Positions 53,762-63,640 of a stretch of DNA of 64,000 nucleotides are shown piece after piece. The notes under the pieces were generated by a model, which saw only the letters and a program-made list of their open reading frames with translations, had not been told where the DNA came from and did not search any database. This DNA is from Pseudomonadales bacterium (GTDB taxonomy: Bacteria > Pseudomonadota > Gammaproteobacteria > Pseudomonadales > Azotimanducaceae). How positions within the stretch are numbered: the stretch's first letter is position 1; the number at the start of each line of letters is the position of its first letter. The stretch spans positions 1 to 64,000 of the forward strand of contig JAHRVQ010000027.1 of NCBI GenBank assembly GCA_019090615.1. Reading direction: 5' to 3'. Position numbers and translations under genes: made by a program.

Positions 53762-54886
53762 TTAGATCACCACCAGCTCTGCTTTTAGTGCACCGGCCTG
53801 TTTAAGGCCTTCCAAAATTGCCATTAGATCACCGGGTGCCGCACCCACCTGATTCACAGCTGAAACTATATCCTCCAGGGAAACGCCCGGCTTAAAATGA
53901 AACATGCGGTTTTTTTCCTGAGTGACGTCTATATCGGTTTGTGGCACCACCACCGTTTCACCATTGGCCAATGTCCCCGGTTGACTCGCCTCTGGGTTTT
54001 CAGAGATTGTAACCGTCAGGCTACCGTGAGTAATCGCCGCTGGGGAGACTTCAACATGCTGGCCGATAATAATGGTACCGGTACGAGAATTAATAATGAC
54101 TTTGGCTGCCGCCTCACCGGCCTCAACTTCCAGGTTTTCTAGTACCCCCAGATAGTTAACCCGTTCGTTAGCACTGATAGGGGCTGAAACCCGTATCGAA
54201 CCACCATCCAGGGCATAGGCAACATCCGGGCCCAACAAACCGTTGATGGTGTCAGTAATACGTTTAACCGTAGTAAAATCCGGTTGGTGTAAATTGAAAA
54301 TAATATCACCCTGCATGAAGCCTGACGGCGCAGCGCGCTCAATAATCGCGCCATTGGGAATTCTGCCGACACTGGGTACATTTACGGTAATCGATGAACC
54401 GTCAGCGCCATCTACACCAAACCCACCCACCACAAGGTTGCCCTGGGCCAACGCATAAATACGTCCATCAACACCTTTTAACGGTGTAACCAATAAACTA
54501 CCACCGCGCAGGCTTTTTGAATTACCAATAGAATTAATGGTTATATCCAATTTTTGACCCGGTTTGGCAAAAGCCGGTAATTCCGCATGAATCGCCACTG
54601 CAGCCACGTTTTTTAACTGCGGGGTAACACCCGGCGTTGGCGTAATGCCAAACTTTTTCAACATATTATTAAAGGTCTGGATGGTAAAAGGGGTCTGAGT
54701 GGTCTGATCACCCGTACCATTAAGGCCAACCACAAGGCCATAGCCGATCAACTGATTATCCCGCACACCTGACACGCTAACCATATCCTTAAGTCTTTGG
54801 GCATTCGCATCAAAACTCACAATATTTGTTAGAACAATTACTACCAGCAACAATAATTGAATCGTACAAATTTTGTCTGTCGCCAT
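53762..54886 (-). CDS. flgI: FlgI, P-ring protein
   Basis: FlgI forms the periplasmic P ring. A signal peptide runs through [20 protein letters not shown], followed by the family start [20 protein letters not shown]. Other landmarks are [17 protein letters not shown] and VDVTQEKN-like region before the C-terminus. The frame opens at 54910, but the ATG at 54886 has AAGG 9 bases upstream and gives a cleaner signal peptide and 374 residues. Confidence 0.95.
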   Translation of the reverse strand: MATDKICTIQLLLLVVIVLTNIVSFDANAQRLKDMVSVSGVRDNQLIGYGLVVGLNGTGDQTTQTPFTIQTFNNMLKKFGITPTPGVTPQLKNVAAVAIHAELPAFAKPGQKLDITINSIGNSKSLRGGSLLVTPLKGVDGRIYALAQGNLVVGGFGVDGADGSSITVNVPSVGRIPNGAIIERAAPSGFMQGDIIFNLHQPDFTTVKRITDTINGLLGPDVAYALDGGSIRVSAPISANERVNYLGVLENLEVEAGEAAAKVIINSRTGTIIIGQHVEVSPAAITHGSLTVTISENPEASQPGTLANGETVVVPQTDIDVTQEKNRMFHFKPGVSLEDIVSAVNQVGAAPGDLMAILEGLKQAGALKAELVVI

Positions 54887-54945
54887 AGTCAATAACCTTA
54901 TTATCGTCATATGCCAATTCGCCCATTGTTATGTGCACTTTTAAT

Positions 54946-55680
54946 TTAGTAGCCAAAAATTGGGTTATTAAAAAACCGCGCTAACCAGCCCATATTATTG
55001 CTATCATCCATCATGCCTTTGCCGCCATAGGTAATCCTGGCATTGGCAATTTTGGTCGAGTCAATACCATTATCTGAATCAATATCTACCTGTCGCACCA
55101 TGCCAACAATACGAATATACTCATCGCCCTGATTAAGTTTCATCCATTTCTCACCACGAATAATCAAGATACCATTGGGTAATACTTCGGCAATACTCAC
55201 CGCAATATTGCCCTGTAAACTATTGCTTTGGTCGCTATTGGCACTACCAGAGAAATCATTTTCGCTACTCATATTGGTCAGGTCGCCTTCGTTACCCAGG
55301 ATCCCACGTACTTTTTTACCGAGAATAGTCGGTTCTGCAAGCTTGCTTTCAGTTTCTTTGGAGACACTGGTGGAGGCAGATTTTTTTGATACTGTGCTTT
55401 CATTCAGGCGCACGGTGATAATATCCCCTACTCGCCTTGCCACGGTATCGTCAAATAATGACACGTAACCATTGTCGGCAAATAAACTACCGCTAGTATC
55501 TGGCGTCGCTACTTTGACGCTTGGGTATTTTGGCGCAAAATCTGGGTCGCCCTGCATAGGTCGGTCATAACCAACACAGCCCGATAAACAACCCCATATA
55601 ATGACTAAGACAGGCGATGCAAAGCGCGTTAACAGCGATGCTTTATCGGTCGAGGGGGTTGAATACGGGTTGTACACCAC
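54946..55680 (-). CDS. flgH: FlgH, L-ring lipoprotein
   Basis: FlgH forms the outer-membrane L ring. A lipobox LSGC is visible at about residues 32-35 after a hydrophobic segment, so the mature protein would be lipidated. Later parts are typical: SLFADNGYVSLFDDTVARRV, GDIITVRLNE and VLPNGILIIRGEKWMKLNQG. Length 244 residues. The gap to flgI is 35-59 bases depending on the flgI start. Confidence 0.95.
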   Translation of the reverse strand: MVYNPYSTPSTDKASLLTRFASPVLVIIWGCLSGCVGYDRPMQGDPDFAPKYPSVKVATPDTSGSLFADNGYVSLFDDTVARRVGDIITVRLNESTVSKKSASTSVSKETESKLAEPTILGKKVRGILGNEGDLTNMSSENDFSGSANSDQSNSLQGNIAVSIAEVLPNGILIIRGEKWMKLNQGDEYIRIVGMVRQVDIDSDNGIDSTKIANARITYGGKGMMDDSNNMGWLARFFNNPIFGY

Positions 55681-55986
55681 AACTTCTCCTTAGCCATTAA
55701 AGGGCACAATAAAGTCGCACCCAGATCCCAGGCTTTACAGCCTGTAAAAGAAAGAAAACCGACACTTTTTGCCGCTTTTAGGTCTATACAGGTAATAAAG
55801 CAGGAATCAGGCCAACCTGATAAAATAATTTTTCTTTTCGCGCGAGATGGGGGGAATTCGAACAACAAGATTTACGTTAATACCGGTTGCAGTATTTGAA
55901 GGCAGCTGCAAGAAGGACATTCCAGACAGTCAATTAACCGGTTGAAGGTATGGCCGTGGTTAGTTATTACAGAGAATCCCGACTAT
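55681..55986. other. Gene-free gap between flgG and flgH
   Basis: A 306-base gap, long for this operon. It contains a near-perfect inverted repeat TTTACAG-C-CTGTAAA at about 55733-55747 and two copies of accggttg (near 55890 and 55938). No gene, terminator or sigma-54 site was seen. Confidence 0.55.
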
Positions 55987-56772
55987 TTATAGATTCTGAG
56001 TAATAAATTGCAGCATCTGATCAGCAGTACTGACCACTTTTGAATTCATTTCATAGGCCCGCTGAGTCGCTATCATGCCCACTAACTCTTCAACAACACT
56101 GACATTTGAGTTCTCCAGAGAACCCTGGATCATACTACCCAGACCGTTCAATCCAGGGGTACCTTCCTGCGGATTGCCGCTGGCAGCGGTTTCACGAAAC
56201 AGGTTACCGCCCACTGCCTGTAATCCCGCCGGATTAACAAAATCTACCAGCTGTATATTACCAATTTCTGTTACATCCGCTTCGCCCGCCAGACCCACTG
56301 TAACGGTACCGTCAATTCCAATAGTTACTGATTGCGCGGCCTCTGGAATGGTTATGGCCGGTTGCAGGGGGTCGCCATTAGCTGTCACTATCTGGCCGTT
56401 TGCATCCAGATGAAATTGACCATCGCGGGTATAACCAAGGGTGCCATCGGGCTGCAAAATCTGTAAAAACCCTCGACCATTAATCGCCACATCAAGGGAG
56501 TTTTCTGTTACTTGCAAACTACCCGTGGTAAATACTTTTTGCGTGCCAGCAGCTCTAACCCCCGTGCCAAGCTGCAAACCCGATGGCAACTGAGTTTCCT
56601 GCGACGCTTGCGCTCCTGGTTGGCGCTGAATTTGGTACAGCAAATCCTGAAACACCGCACGATCTTTTTTAAAGCCAATGGTGCTCACATTGGCCAGGTT
56701 ATTTGAAACTGTGGTCAAGGCAGTATCCTGCGCGCCCAATCCCGTTTTACTCACCCATAATGCTGCTAACAT
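55987..56772 (-). CDS. flgG: FlgG, distal rod protein
   Basis: FlgG builds the distal rod. The family features are MLAALWVSKTGLGAQDTAL, NNLANVSTIGFKKDRAVFQD, LQLGTGVRA and the C-terminus VEELVGMIATQRAYEMNSKV followed by STADQMLQFITQNL. Length 261 residues is normal, so the rod is not enlarged like the hook. It lies 185 bases after flgF. Confidence 0.97.
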   Translation of the reverse strand: MLAALWVSKTGLGAQDTALTTVSNNLANVSTIGFKKDRAVFQDLLYQIQRQPGAQASQETQLPSGLQLGTGVRAAGTQKVFTTGSLQVTENSLDVAINGRGFLQILQPDGTLGYTRDGQFHLDANGQIVTANGDPLQPAITIPEAAQSVTIGIDGTVTVGLAGEADVTEIGNIQLVDFVNPAGLQAVGGNLFRETAASGNPQEGTPGLNGLGSMIQGSLENSNVSVVEELVGMIATQRAYEMNSKVVSTADQMLQFITQNL

Positions 56773-56957
56773 AACTACCTACCTGTTTCACCGGAGCTGT
56801 CTCAAACTCGGCTTGAACCTCAATTAAATCACTTTTTTGTTATTATCTACTGCTTTAAAAATCTTGCTATTTGCTTGATCGATTCTAACGATACCTATCT
56901 GGCTATGAACGGAACAATAACCAACAGTAAAAACTGTTTAAACTCTCTAAACTGCGC

Positions 56958-57698
56958 TTAATTCACCTGCAGTAACTTGGAACTGGTTTCGTCATTTTGT
57001 TCTGCCGTGCGGATCATCTTAATTTGCATTTCAAATTGCCGCGACAACGCCAGTATCTGGGTCAAAGATTCCACCGCATTCACATTGCTAGTTTCAAGAA
57101 ACCCAGTCGATAGCTGCATGCCCGCTGCGGCAGGTTCAATCAAACCGTCTGCACGGCGAAAAAACCCGTCCTCACCTTTTTTCAAACCCAACAGATCAGG
57201 ATCAACCAATTTAATACGGTTAACCTGATTAAGATTTTCAGGGCCCTGGCCCTTGCCCTGAATGGTAATAGTGCCATCACTACCAATTTCCAGTTTTTCG
57301 AACGGCGGTATCACAATCGGACCACCTTCACCAAGTACCGGGCTACCTGTCGCAGTTCTTAAATTGCCCAATTGATCAATCACCAGATCACCGGCACGAG
57401 TAAAAGCTTCAGCACCGTCACGGCCCTCAACCGCAATAAAGCCGTCACCCTCGATCGCAACATCCAGGCCTCTGCCAGTTTCCTGCAACTGCCCCATATC
57501 AAATTTTGTACTGGGTATTTCTGCCTGAGAATAGACTCTTGATGGAAAGGATTCGCCAAAACTCTGCATGCTCCTGGCGTGAATGAAGTCAGACCTAAAC
57601 CCTGTGGTTAGCACATTGGCCAGGTTATTGGACTGTACCGCAATAGCACGGGCATTATGTTTTGCACCGGTCATGGCAATATACGCAAACTTATCCAT
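56958..57698 (-). CDS. flgF: FlgF, proximal rod protein
   Basis: FlgF is a proximal rod protein of the flagellar rod/hook family. It shows MDKFAYIAMTGAKHNARAIA, NNLANVLTTGFRSDFIHAR and a C-terminus with LETSNVNAVESLTQILALSR. The frame has an ATG at 57704, but the ATG at 57698 has GGAG 7 bases upstream and gives 246 residues, as in relatives. Normal size. Confidence 0.96.
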   Translation of the reverse strand: MDKFAYIAMTGAKHNARAIAVQSNNLANVLTTGFRSDFIHARSMQSFGESFPSRVYSQAEIPSTKFDMGQLQETGRGLDVAIEGDGFIAVEGRDGAEAFTRAGDLVIDQLGNLRTATGSPVLGEGGPIVIPPFEKLEIGSDGTITIQGKGQGPENLNQVNRIKLVDPDLLGLKKGEDGFFRRADGLIEPAAAGMQLSTGFLETSNVNAVESLTQILALSRQFEMQIKMIRTAEQNDETSSKLLQVN

Positions 57699-57774
57699 TA
57701 ACATTCTCCATTTTCAAGTAGCTATTATTAATTCCGGCCTAATACGTAAGTAAAGACAACCCGCTCTAAGTCAA

Positions 57775-60700
57775 TTAACGCAGGTTAATGATGGTCTGAG
57801 TTACCGCATCAATGGTCTGAATGGTCTTGGCGCTGGCCTGAAAATTCCGCTGAGCAATAATGAGTTGCACTAGTTCATCCGACAATTCGACGTTTGAATC
57901 CTCCAATGCACCGGAATTAATCGCCCCGAGGGAAGCACTTCTTGGCGTGCCCACTACCGGCTCACCAGATTCAAAGGTTTCAGCCCAACTGGTACCACCC
58001 AGGTTTTTCAAACCCTGGTTATTAGCAAAGTTAGCCAGCGTGACCTGGCCAAGGGTTTGATTTTCACCGTTGGTATAGCGGGCAAAGATAAGGCCCGTAT
58101 CAGAAATATCCAGACCACTCAACCGGCCCGTTGCAAATCCATTTTGATCCACACTACTGACTGAAAACACACTACCAAACTGGGTTGAGTCATCCAGGTT
58201 AATAACAAAGTTAGAACTAATAGCTGGGTCAGGCACTGGCAGAATGGCATTATCCAGGGTATTTATTGGCCCCAGTGCGCCTGTTGTATCGCCATTTTCA
58301 TCGACCGGCGACCAGTTAGTAATATGGATGGTACTGGATTCAGCGGCAACAAATTCACCCGATTCATTAAATTGCAATCGAAACCCAGCCTCGGTAGGCA
58401 AGGTATTTGCTGGCGGCGCCAGGTCAACGTCCGGGTCGCCCACATCCTGGCCGTCAATTTGTACATACACCGTCCAACGGTTAGGTACGGAACCAATTAT
58501 CTCTGGGCGAAAAGGTTCCCTGACAAAAAACTCGGTCATTACATGAGAATTACCCAAACTGTCGAAGATAGTCACTGAGGTTGCTGAATTATATGTATCC
58601 TGATTTCTTGGATCAAAAGAGTTAAGTTCAAACTCTTCAAAATTATCCTCCTGTAGCAAGCCAAACAGACCAGTACCCGCTAAAAGATCGTTGGCGAGCG
58701 TAACATTTTCATTCAAGGTAAATTGAACCGTACCGCCTATAGCAGCTGCGATATCTCCGCCCGCCAAATCTAGCGTTACCGCCTGTCCATTCGGGCCATT
58801 AACACTGATACTATCGTTAAGATCGTTACTATCTATTGCTATTCTGATGTCGTTTCCAGCACCTGTAGTTATCGACAGGTTGCCGGTATTGGCGTCAATT
58901 TCGGCGGAGAAGCCCCCCATATCAGCATTATTAATATCATCAGCCAACAGCGCCAACGAGGTAGAGGAAAAGGTTACATCGTTAACAATCACCTGCAGGG
59001 TACCGGAATTATTCACATAATCCGCTGCGGTCAAAGTCGCCGTGGTGGTGGCACTAGCAGCAACTCCACTGACAGCATTAAACTTTGCTGCAATGGAAGC
59101 AGCAGATTCACCGGCAAGGGTCACCAGGGTGGTAGTAAGTATTGGATCTTCATTACTATTAACTACATCAATAGTTTGTGCTGGATAACCATTATCAACT
59201 GCACCAATACCCAGCACAGTCACCCCGGTAGCGATATTAAGCACCCCCTCCAGTTGCGCAGCACTGACATTGGGATTACTCGAATTAAGATTATTCACAG
59301 TTATGACTGATTCTTCACCTGCTACCAGTGAGTAAAACTGCAATCTGCCTGGGTTATCTGGGTCTTCGCGCACATCCACGCCGATATTATTAGCCAGAGA
59401 CAGCTCATCACGAATATCATCAACCAAATCTGCAACATTGTTGATATTAGAATCAAGTGTAATAGTCACCGGGCCGCCATTATCAGCCGTCGCATTACTC
59501 AGGGTGATATCAAATGTTGCCGCGCTTAATTCTCCAAGGTTACCTGTAACGCCGGAAAACCCGGTAGGATCTGGGTCAGCATTAGTAGCGCCCATACTAA
59601 TTCGGCCAAGAGCAAATTCGAGTTCCTGCTGGGTAACACCATTACCCAACGACTGATCAAAAATAACATTGGGGTCAATTTCAATTAGCGAGGCTTCACC
59701 GGGTGTTGTGGCAAAAAATTGTAATATGCCAGAACCGGGCTGGGTCGGGTCTTCACGTACATCCAGACCTATACCCGTGGTGGCAATATCATCGCGTATA
59801 TCAGTGATAAGATCCTGCAGCGTCTGGATATTATCATCCAGGGTAATTGTTTGCGTAGTATTGCCAGCGCCATTAGCACCGCCACTCAACCGTACCTGAA
59901 AACTGGCCGATGAATTAACCCCGTTATTCGCTGATGCACCATCGGTAATACCCCCTAGCACACTGACAATATCAGCAGTGGTGGACTGATCTGTACCGGC
60001 AACATTTGATACCTGAAAATTATCCACCGTGACTACAGACTCGACCCCTGAGGCGGTAGCAAAAAATTGTAATAAACCCGCATTGGTCGGATCCTCCTGG
60101 GCACGAATACCAATGCCAGGGCTGGCAACCGTATTCAACTGGGCATTGATAACTGACACCAACGTATCAATGTCGTTAGTAGCGATATTCTGATCAAGCG
60201 TAACCGTCACAGTCCTTGGCGCCCCGCCTACAGCTGGTTCATTTTCAAAGGTCAAATCAAAACTTGCCGCAGTTAACGAACCCCGTGTACCTATAGCTCC
60301 GGCACCAGAGGCAACATTGGTCGCACCGTCAGTCACACCAAGCAACGCAGTAAGATTCGCCTGCGTTGTACTGGCGGAACCGGCATTATAGTTATCCACA
60401 GTGATGGTGGAGTTAACGCCGTCATCAGTTGAAAAAAATTGTAACCGACCACTATTGGAGGGATCATTACGTACATCAACCGACAAACCCTGGGTACTTA
60501 ATTGATCCTGGATATCGGATAATAGCCCCTGAAATGAACTAATGTTCGCATTCAGATTGATTGTTGCAGTACCATCATTAGTGCCACCCGCAATCGTTAT
60601 ATCAAAGGTACTGCCTGCGCTTGTAACAGCATCACCGGTGGTTGGGCTAGCATCATTGGCCAGACCACCCAATGCCGCTTTAATTAGCCCGCCCGTATCA

Positions 60701-61821
60701 GCCGCACCAGCAACTGCAAAATTATCCATCGTAATAGAAGAAGCTTCACCAGCCACCGATGCCTGAAACTCCAATACCCCGGAGCCACCTGGGTTTTCAA
60801 CAGCCACAATATCGACGCCCGTTAACTGGTTATTGATATCTGTTATTAGCTCGTTGATGTTCGTACGCGGAGTCAGACTGGTAAGGGCTATATTAGCAGT
60901 ACCAGCACCACTACCCCCGCTACCACCGGCAATTGTAAGATCAAAGGTTGCGGCACCCGCCAGTTGCGTAAAATCCAGATCCGGTACCGGCGCAGTGCCA
61001 GTTAATGCGGTAGGTTTATTAGAAAAATTGAAATTCACTGGCGCTGAAATAGAGGCCAGTGTACTAGGGCTATTAATACTAAAATCATGCCCAACAACCG
61101 TTTGTGAACCAGTGACGGAGCTCGGCAGGTTAACACTAAAATCTTTTGGTGTAATAGGCGCAAAAGCAGTAATCACAGAATTACTATTCAAGCTAAAATC
61201 AAATGCTTCGGGCGCCGCATCTGTTGCCAGTACAGACGGCGTATCAAGCGGCACACCTGCCTGGGCAACACCTACAACACGGGTACCAGCGGTTGAAATT
61301 CTTGAACCAAACTCAGCCAATACAGGATCTTCGGCGTTCAGGTTTAGGTCAGAGGTAACCGATGTGGTGGGTAATGGTGCCAGATTACCGGTCTCTATAA
61401 AAATATCACCGAGGATACCATTCACCCTGCCTTCTTCATTAGCATCAAAACCCTGCAACCTGGCACCTGAATTACTGACGACAAAACCATCACTGTCGAG
61501 ACCAAATAGACCTGCCCGACTATAGGTCGCAGCGCCCTGGTCTTCAAGGATAAAAAAACCTTCACCATCAATAGCAATATCCAGACTATTGCTGGTGAAA
61601 CTAATCGTCCCCTGCTCAAACTGCTGACCAACCGTCGCAAGTTGCACGCCGTTACCGATTAATTTCGAACCCGACCCCAGGATACTGGCAGAATAGACAT
61701 CGGCAAACTCTGCCCTGGAACCCTTAAACCCCACAGTACTGGCGTTAGATATATTATTACCTGTGATTTTTAGATCATTTGATGCGGCTTTAAGCCCACT
61801 TAGGGCGGTATTAAATGACAT
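57775..61821 (-). CDS. flgE: Giant hook protein FlgE (1348 residues)
   Basis: FlgE is the hook subunit. Both ends are standard: MSFNTALSGLKAASNDLKIT and NNISNASTVGFKGSRAEFAD at the N-terminus; residues 1080-1100 (SVTIFDSLGNSHVMTEFFVR); and the C-terminus DSNVELSDELVQLIIAQRNF. The usual length is 400-500 residues. About 900 residues are inserted between residues 165 and 1065. Residues 205-285 hold four or five short units around the motif DFS(V/I)N. Residues 290-875 hold five tandem modules of 114-129 residues. A further looser copy lies near 930-995. The modules resemble those in FliC. The start has AAGGAAA upstream; no frameshift is seen. Confidence 0.96.
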   Translation of the reverse strand: MSFNTALSGLKAASNDLKITGNNISNASTVGFKGSRAEFADVYSASILGSGSKLIGNGVQLATVGQQFEQGTISFTSNSLDIAIDGEGFFILEDQGAATYSRAGLFGLDSDGFVVSNSGARLQGFDANEEGRVNGILGDIFIETGNLAPLPTTSVTSDLNLNAEDPVLAEFGSRISTAGTRVVGVAQAGVPLDTPSVLATDAAPEAFDFSLNSNSVITAFAPITPKDFSVNLPSSVTGSQTVVGHDFSINSPSTLASISAPVNFNFSNKPTALTGTAPVPDLDFTQLAGAATFDLTIAGGSGGSGAGTANIALTSLTPRTNINELITDINNQLTGVDIVAVENPGGSGVLEFQASVAGEASSITMDNFAVAGAADTGGLIKAALGGLANDASPTTGDAVTSAGSTFDITIAGGTNDGTATINLNANISSFQGLLSDIQDQLSTQGLSVDVRNDPSNSGRLQFFSTDDGVNSTITVDNYNAGSASTTQANLTALLGVTDGATNVASGAGAIGTRGSLTAASFDLTFENEPAVGGAPRTVTVTLDQNIATNDIDTLVSVINAQLNTVASPGIGIRAQEDPTNAGLLQFFATASGVESVVTVDNFQVSNVAGTDQSTTADIVSVLGGITDGASANNGVNSSASFQVRLSGGANGAGNTTQTITLDDNIQTLQDLITDIRDDIATTGIGLDVREDPTQPGSGILQFFATTPGEASLIEIDPNVIFDQSLGNGVTQQELEFALGRISMGATNADPDPTGFSGVTGNLGELSAATFDITLSNATADNGGPVTITLDSNINNVADLVDDIRDELSLANNIGVDVREDPDNPGRLQFYSLVAGEESVITVNNLNSSNPNVSAAQLEGVLNIATGVTVLGIGAVDNGYPAQTIDVVNSNEDPILTTTLVTLAGESAASIAAKFNAVSGVAASATTTATLTAADYVNNSGTLQVIVNDVTFSSTSLALLADDINNADMGGFSAEIDANTGNLSITTGAGNDIRIAIDSNDLNDSISVNGPNGQAVTLDLAGGDIAAAIGGTVQFTLNENVTLANDLLAGTGLFGLLQEDNFEEFELNSFDPRNQDTYNSATSVTIFDSLGNSHVMTEFFVREPFRPEIIGSVPNRWTVYVQIDGQDVGDPDVDLAPPANTLPTEAGFRLQFNESGEFVAAESSTIHITNWSPVDENGDTTGALGPINTLDNAILPVPDPAISSNFVINLDDSTQFGSVFSVSSVDQNGFATGRLSGLDISDTGLIFARYTNGENQTLGQVTLANFANNQGLKNLGGTSWAETFESGEPVVGTPRSASLGAINSGALEDSNVELSDELVQLIIAQRNFQASAKTIQTIDAVTQTIINLR
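59197..60954 (-). repeat. Five tandem protein modules in FlgE
   Basis: Modules start near residues 290, 404, 519, 639 and 768. Each begins with a strand like TFDITI, runs through a helix (LITDIRDDI type), then GIxVxEDPxxxGxLQF followed by GExSxITVDNF. They share clear protein similarity but differ much at the DNA level, so the duplication is not recent. Confidence 0.85.
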
Positions 61822-61901
61822 AGTATTTCCTTATTACTGCTTTTTACTCAATTTTTATATTCTATTTTTATCACTAGCCGATGTCTGTCTCAGCCTATTT
61901 T

Positions 61902-62567
61902 TTAAATTATTTCTTCAACTTCCAATAGTGGCACCGCACCAAGGTGGGCCAGGTTTAGGACCACAGAACGATCTGGATTTATGGTCACGCTATTAACATT
62001 TGCCGACAATGACATTTCTATCTGTTCAGCCACACCAGCAACTGAAGCCTCGGCTTCGAATTTGTATAAACCAGGCTCATGACGTTTGCCTTCTTTATCA
62101 ATTCCATCCCAGCTGAAACGGATATCACCGCGCGCCTGACTACCTAGATCCACCTGTTCTACCCGCTCGCCTGATGCATTGGTAATATTAACCACCAGAC
62201 TACTGCTACTTGATTCTAATTTAATGTTGCCAGTAATATTTTCATCAGCCGACAGATAGCTGCTATCAGTGTTCACCTGGACACTTCGGCCCACCAGCGC
62301 CGAGGCCTGCAATGCCTGACTGGATTGCAAACTATTAGACATTACCTCAACCGTACTATTGAGGTTTTCAATTCCCTCCACCGAGCTAAATTGCGCCAAC
62401 TGCGCAATAAACTCGCCATTTTCCTGAGGGCTAAGCGGATCCTGATTATTTAACTGCGTCACCATTAACTTCAGGAAGGCATTTTTATCCAGCTCCTGCG
62501 GTGCTTGATCGGGTATTTTTTTCAACTGTTCCACAAAGGGATTGGCGACCTGGCTGATTTCATTCAT
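61902..62567 (-). CDS. flgD: FlgD, hook cap protein
   Basis: FlgD is the scaffold at the tip of the growing hook. The conserved N-terminal region reads FLKLMVTQLNNQDPLSPQEN and AQLAQFSSVEGIENLN; the later part has a FlgD Ig-like domain (FSWDGIDKEGKRHEPGLYKF). Length 221 residues is normal despite the giant hook subunit. An AAGGAG ribosome site precedes the ATG. Confidence 0.96.
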   Translation of the reverse strand: MNEISQVANPFVEQLKKIPDQAPQELDKNAFLKLMVTQLNNQDPLSPQENGEFIAQLAQFSSVEGIENLNSTVEVMSNSLQSSQALQASALVGRSVQVNTDSSYLSADENITGNIKLESSSSSLVVNITNASGERVEQVDLGSQARGDIRFSWDGIDKEGKRHEPGLYKFEAEASVAGVAEQIEMSLSANVNSVTINPDRSVVLNLAHLGAVPLLEVEEII

Positions 62568-62711
62568 GGCTCGGCTCCTTGGCTATTCCATTATTTTCTA
62601 ACTGCTAATTTTTATTTACACCGCCTGGCGGCATTTTTTAACATTTATCGGACATTTCACCGGACGCTTGCAAAATTCCATGCGCCAGTTTTATCTACTA
62701 ACACCCCGCCT

Positions 62712-63149
62712 CTACTGGCCAAGACTCATTACTCGCTGCATCATGGTTTTTGCAGTATTCATCACTTCAACATTCATCTGAAAAGAGCGACTGGCAGAAA
62801 TCATATTGGTCATTTCTTCAACCACGTTTACATTAGGATAAGTAACATAACCGTCCTCATCAGCGCTGGGGTGATGCGGCTCGTAGCGCAACTGGTATGG
62901 CGCGTCCGACTCCACAATACCCATCACTCTGACACCACCATTGGACTGAAAAGTGCCTTTGTTTTCTGCATCAATACCAAATTGATCCCCCAATAGCGCG
63001 GCAAATACCGGATGCCGTGCTTTATAGGTTTCACCGACACTGCTGCTAACGCTTTGCGCATTTGCCAGGTTACTAGCTGTGGTATTTAAGCGAATTGTCT
63101 GCGCGCCCATGGCCGAGCCAGAAATACCAAATATATTAGTCAATGACAT
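62712..63149 (-). CDS. flgC: FlgC, proximal rod protein
   Basis: FlgC is a proximal rod protein. It shows the rod N-terminus MSLTNIFGISGSAMGAQTIR, NTTASNLANAQSV, and the C-terminal YPNVNVVEEMTNMISASRSF then QMNVEVMNTAKTMMQR. Length 145 residues. It lies 49 bases after flgB. Confidence 0.97.
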   Translation of the reverse strand: MSLTNIFGISGSAMGAQTIRLNTTASNLANAQSVSSSVGETYKARHPVFAALLGDQFGIDAENKGTFQSNGGVRVMGIVESDAPYQLRYEPHHPSADEDGYVTYPNVNVVEEMTNMISASRSFQMNVEVMNTAKTMMQRVMSLGQ

Positions 63150-63198
63150 GCCGCAGCCCCTTATTTTTAATCACCATAAGCATTCTCTGGCACATAAT

Positions 63199-63588
63199 TT
63201 ATTCGCCCCTGATGGCAGACGTTAGACCTCTGAATCTGCCATTTAAAAATGTGAAACTGGACTGAAATTCCAACGCATTACGCATATAGTTTGCTTCTTC
63301 GAGTTCTGCCTCAACGGTATTGCCGTCGGCTGATGGTTGCAACGGCGTCCGATACAATTGATCTTCTGTTGACGCCGTACTGGCGTCAAAATGTCGCTCA
63401 CTAGTACGCGTTAAACGGATCGGTGATACTGTTTCCTGAGCCAACACATCACTAAAACGAATATCCCGCGCCTTAAATTCAGGCGTCGCAGAATTACTCA
63501 GGTTATTTGCAATGACCTCTGCCCGCCTGGACCGGAACTGTAATGCATCTGCATGGATGCCCAGGGCATTTTCAAAATTTATGGTCAA
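63199..63588 (-). CDS. flgB: FlgB, proximal rod protein
   Basis: FlgB is a proximal rod protein and the first gene of the flgB-flgL run. The sequence TINFENALGIHADALQFRSR and RAEVIANNLSNSATPEFKAR matches the family. Two TTG codons are possible starts (63594 and 63588); the one at 63588 has GGAG 7 bases upstream and matches the family N-terminus, giving 129 residues. No ATG start fits. Confidence 0.95.
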   Translation of the reverse strand: MTINFENALGIHADALQFRSRRAEVIANNLSNSATPEFKARDIRFSDVLAQETVSPIRLTRTSERHFDASTASTEDQLYRTPLQPSADGNTVEAELEEANYMRNALEFQSSFTFLNGRFRGLTSAIRGE

Positions 63589-63624
63589 GGTCAAACTCCG
63601 ATTAATGGTATGCAGGTCTAATAA

Positions 63625-63640
63625 TGCAATCTGCGTGCCA
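63625..63640 (-). promoter_or_regulatory. Sigma-54 promoter for flgBCDE and downstream genes
   Basis: Minus strand TGGCAC, 5 bases, TTGCA is a full match to the -24/-12 consensus. It lies 36 bases before the flgB TTG. FleR-dependent flgB promoters are known in Pseudomonas. Confidence 0.85.

Noticed and set aside
60833-61525. Plus-strand frame of 230 codons opposite flgE
   Set aside because: Antisense shadow of the hook gene; low-complexity Ala/Val/Pro composition only.
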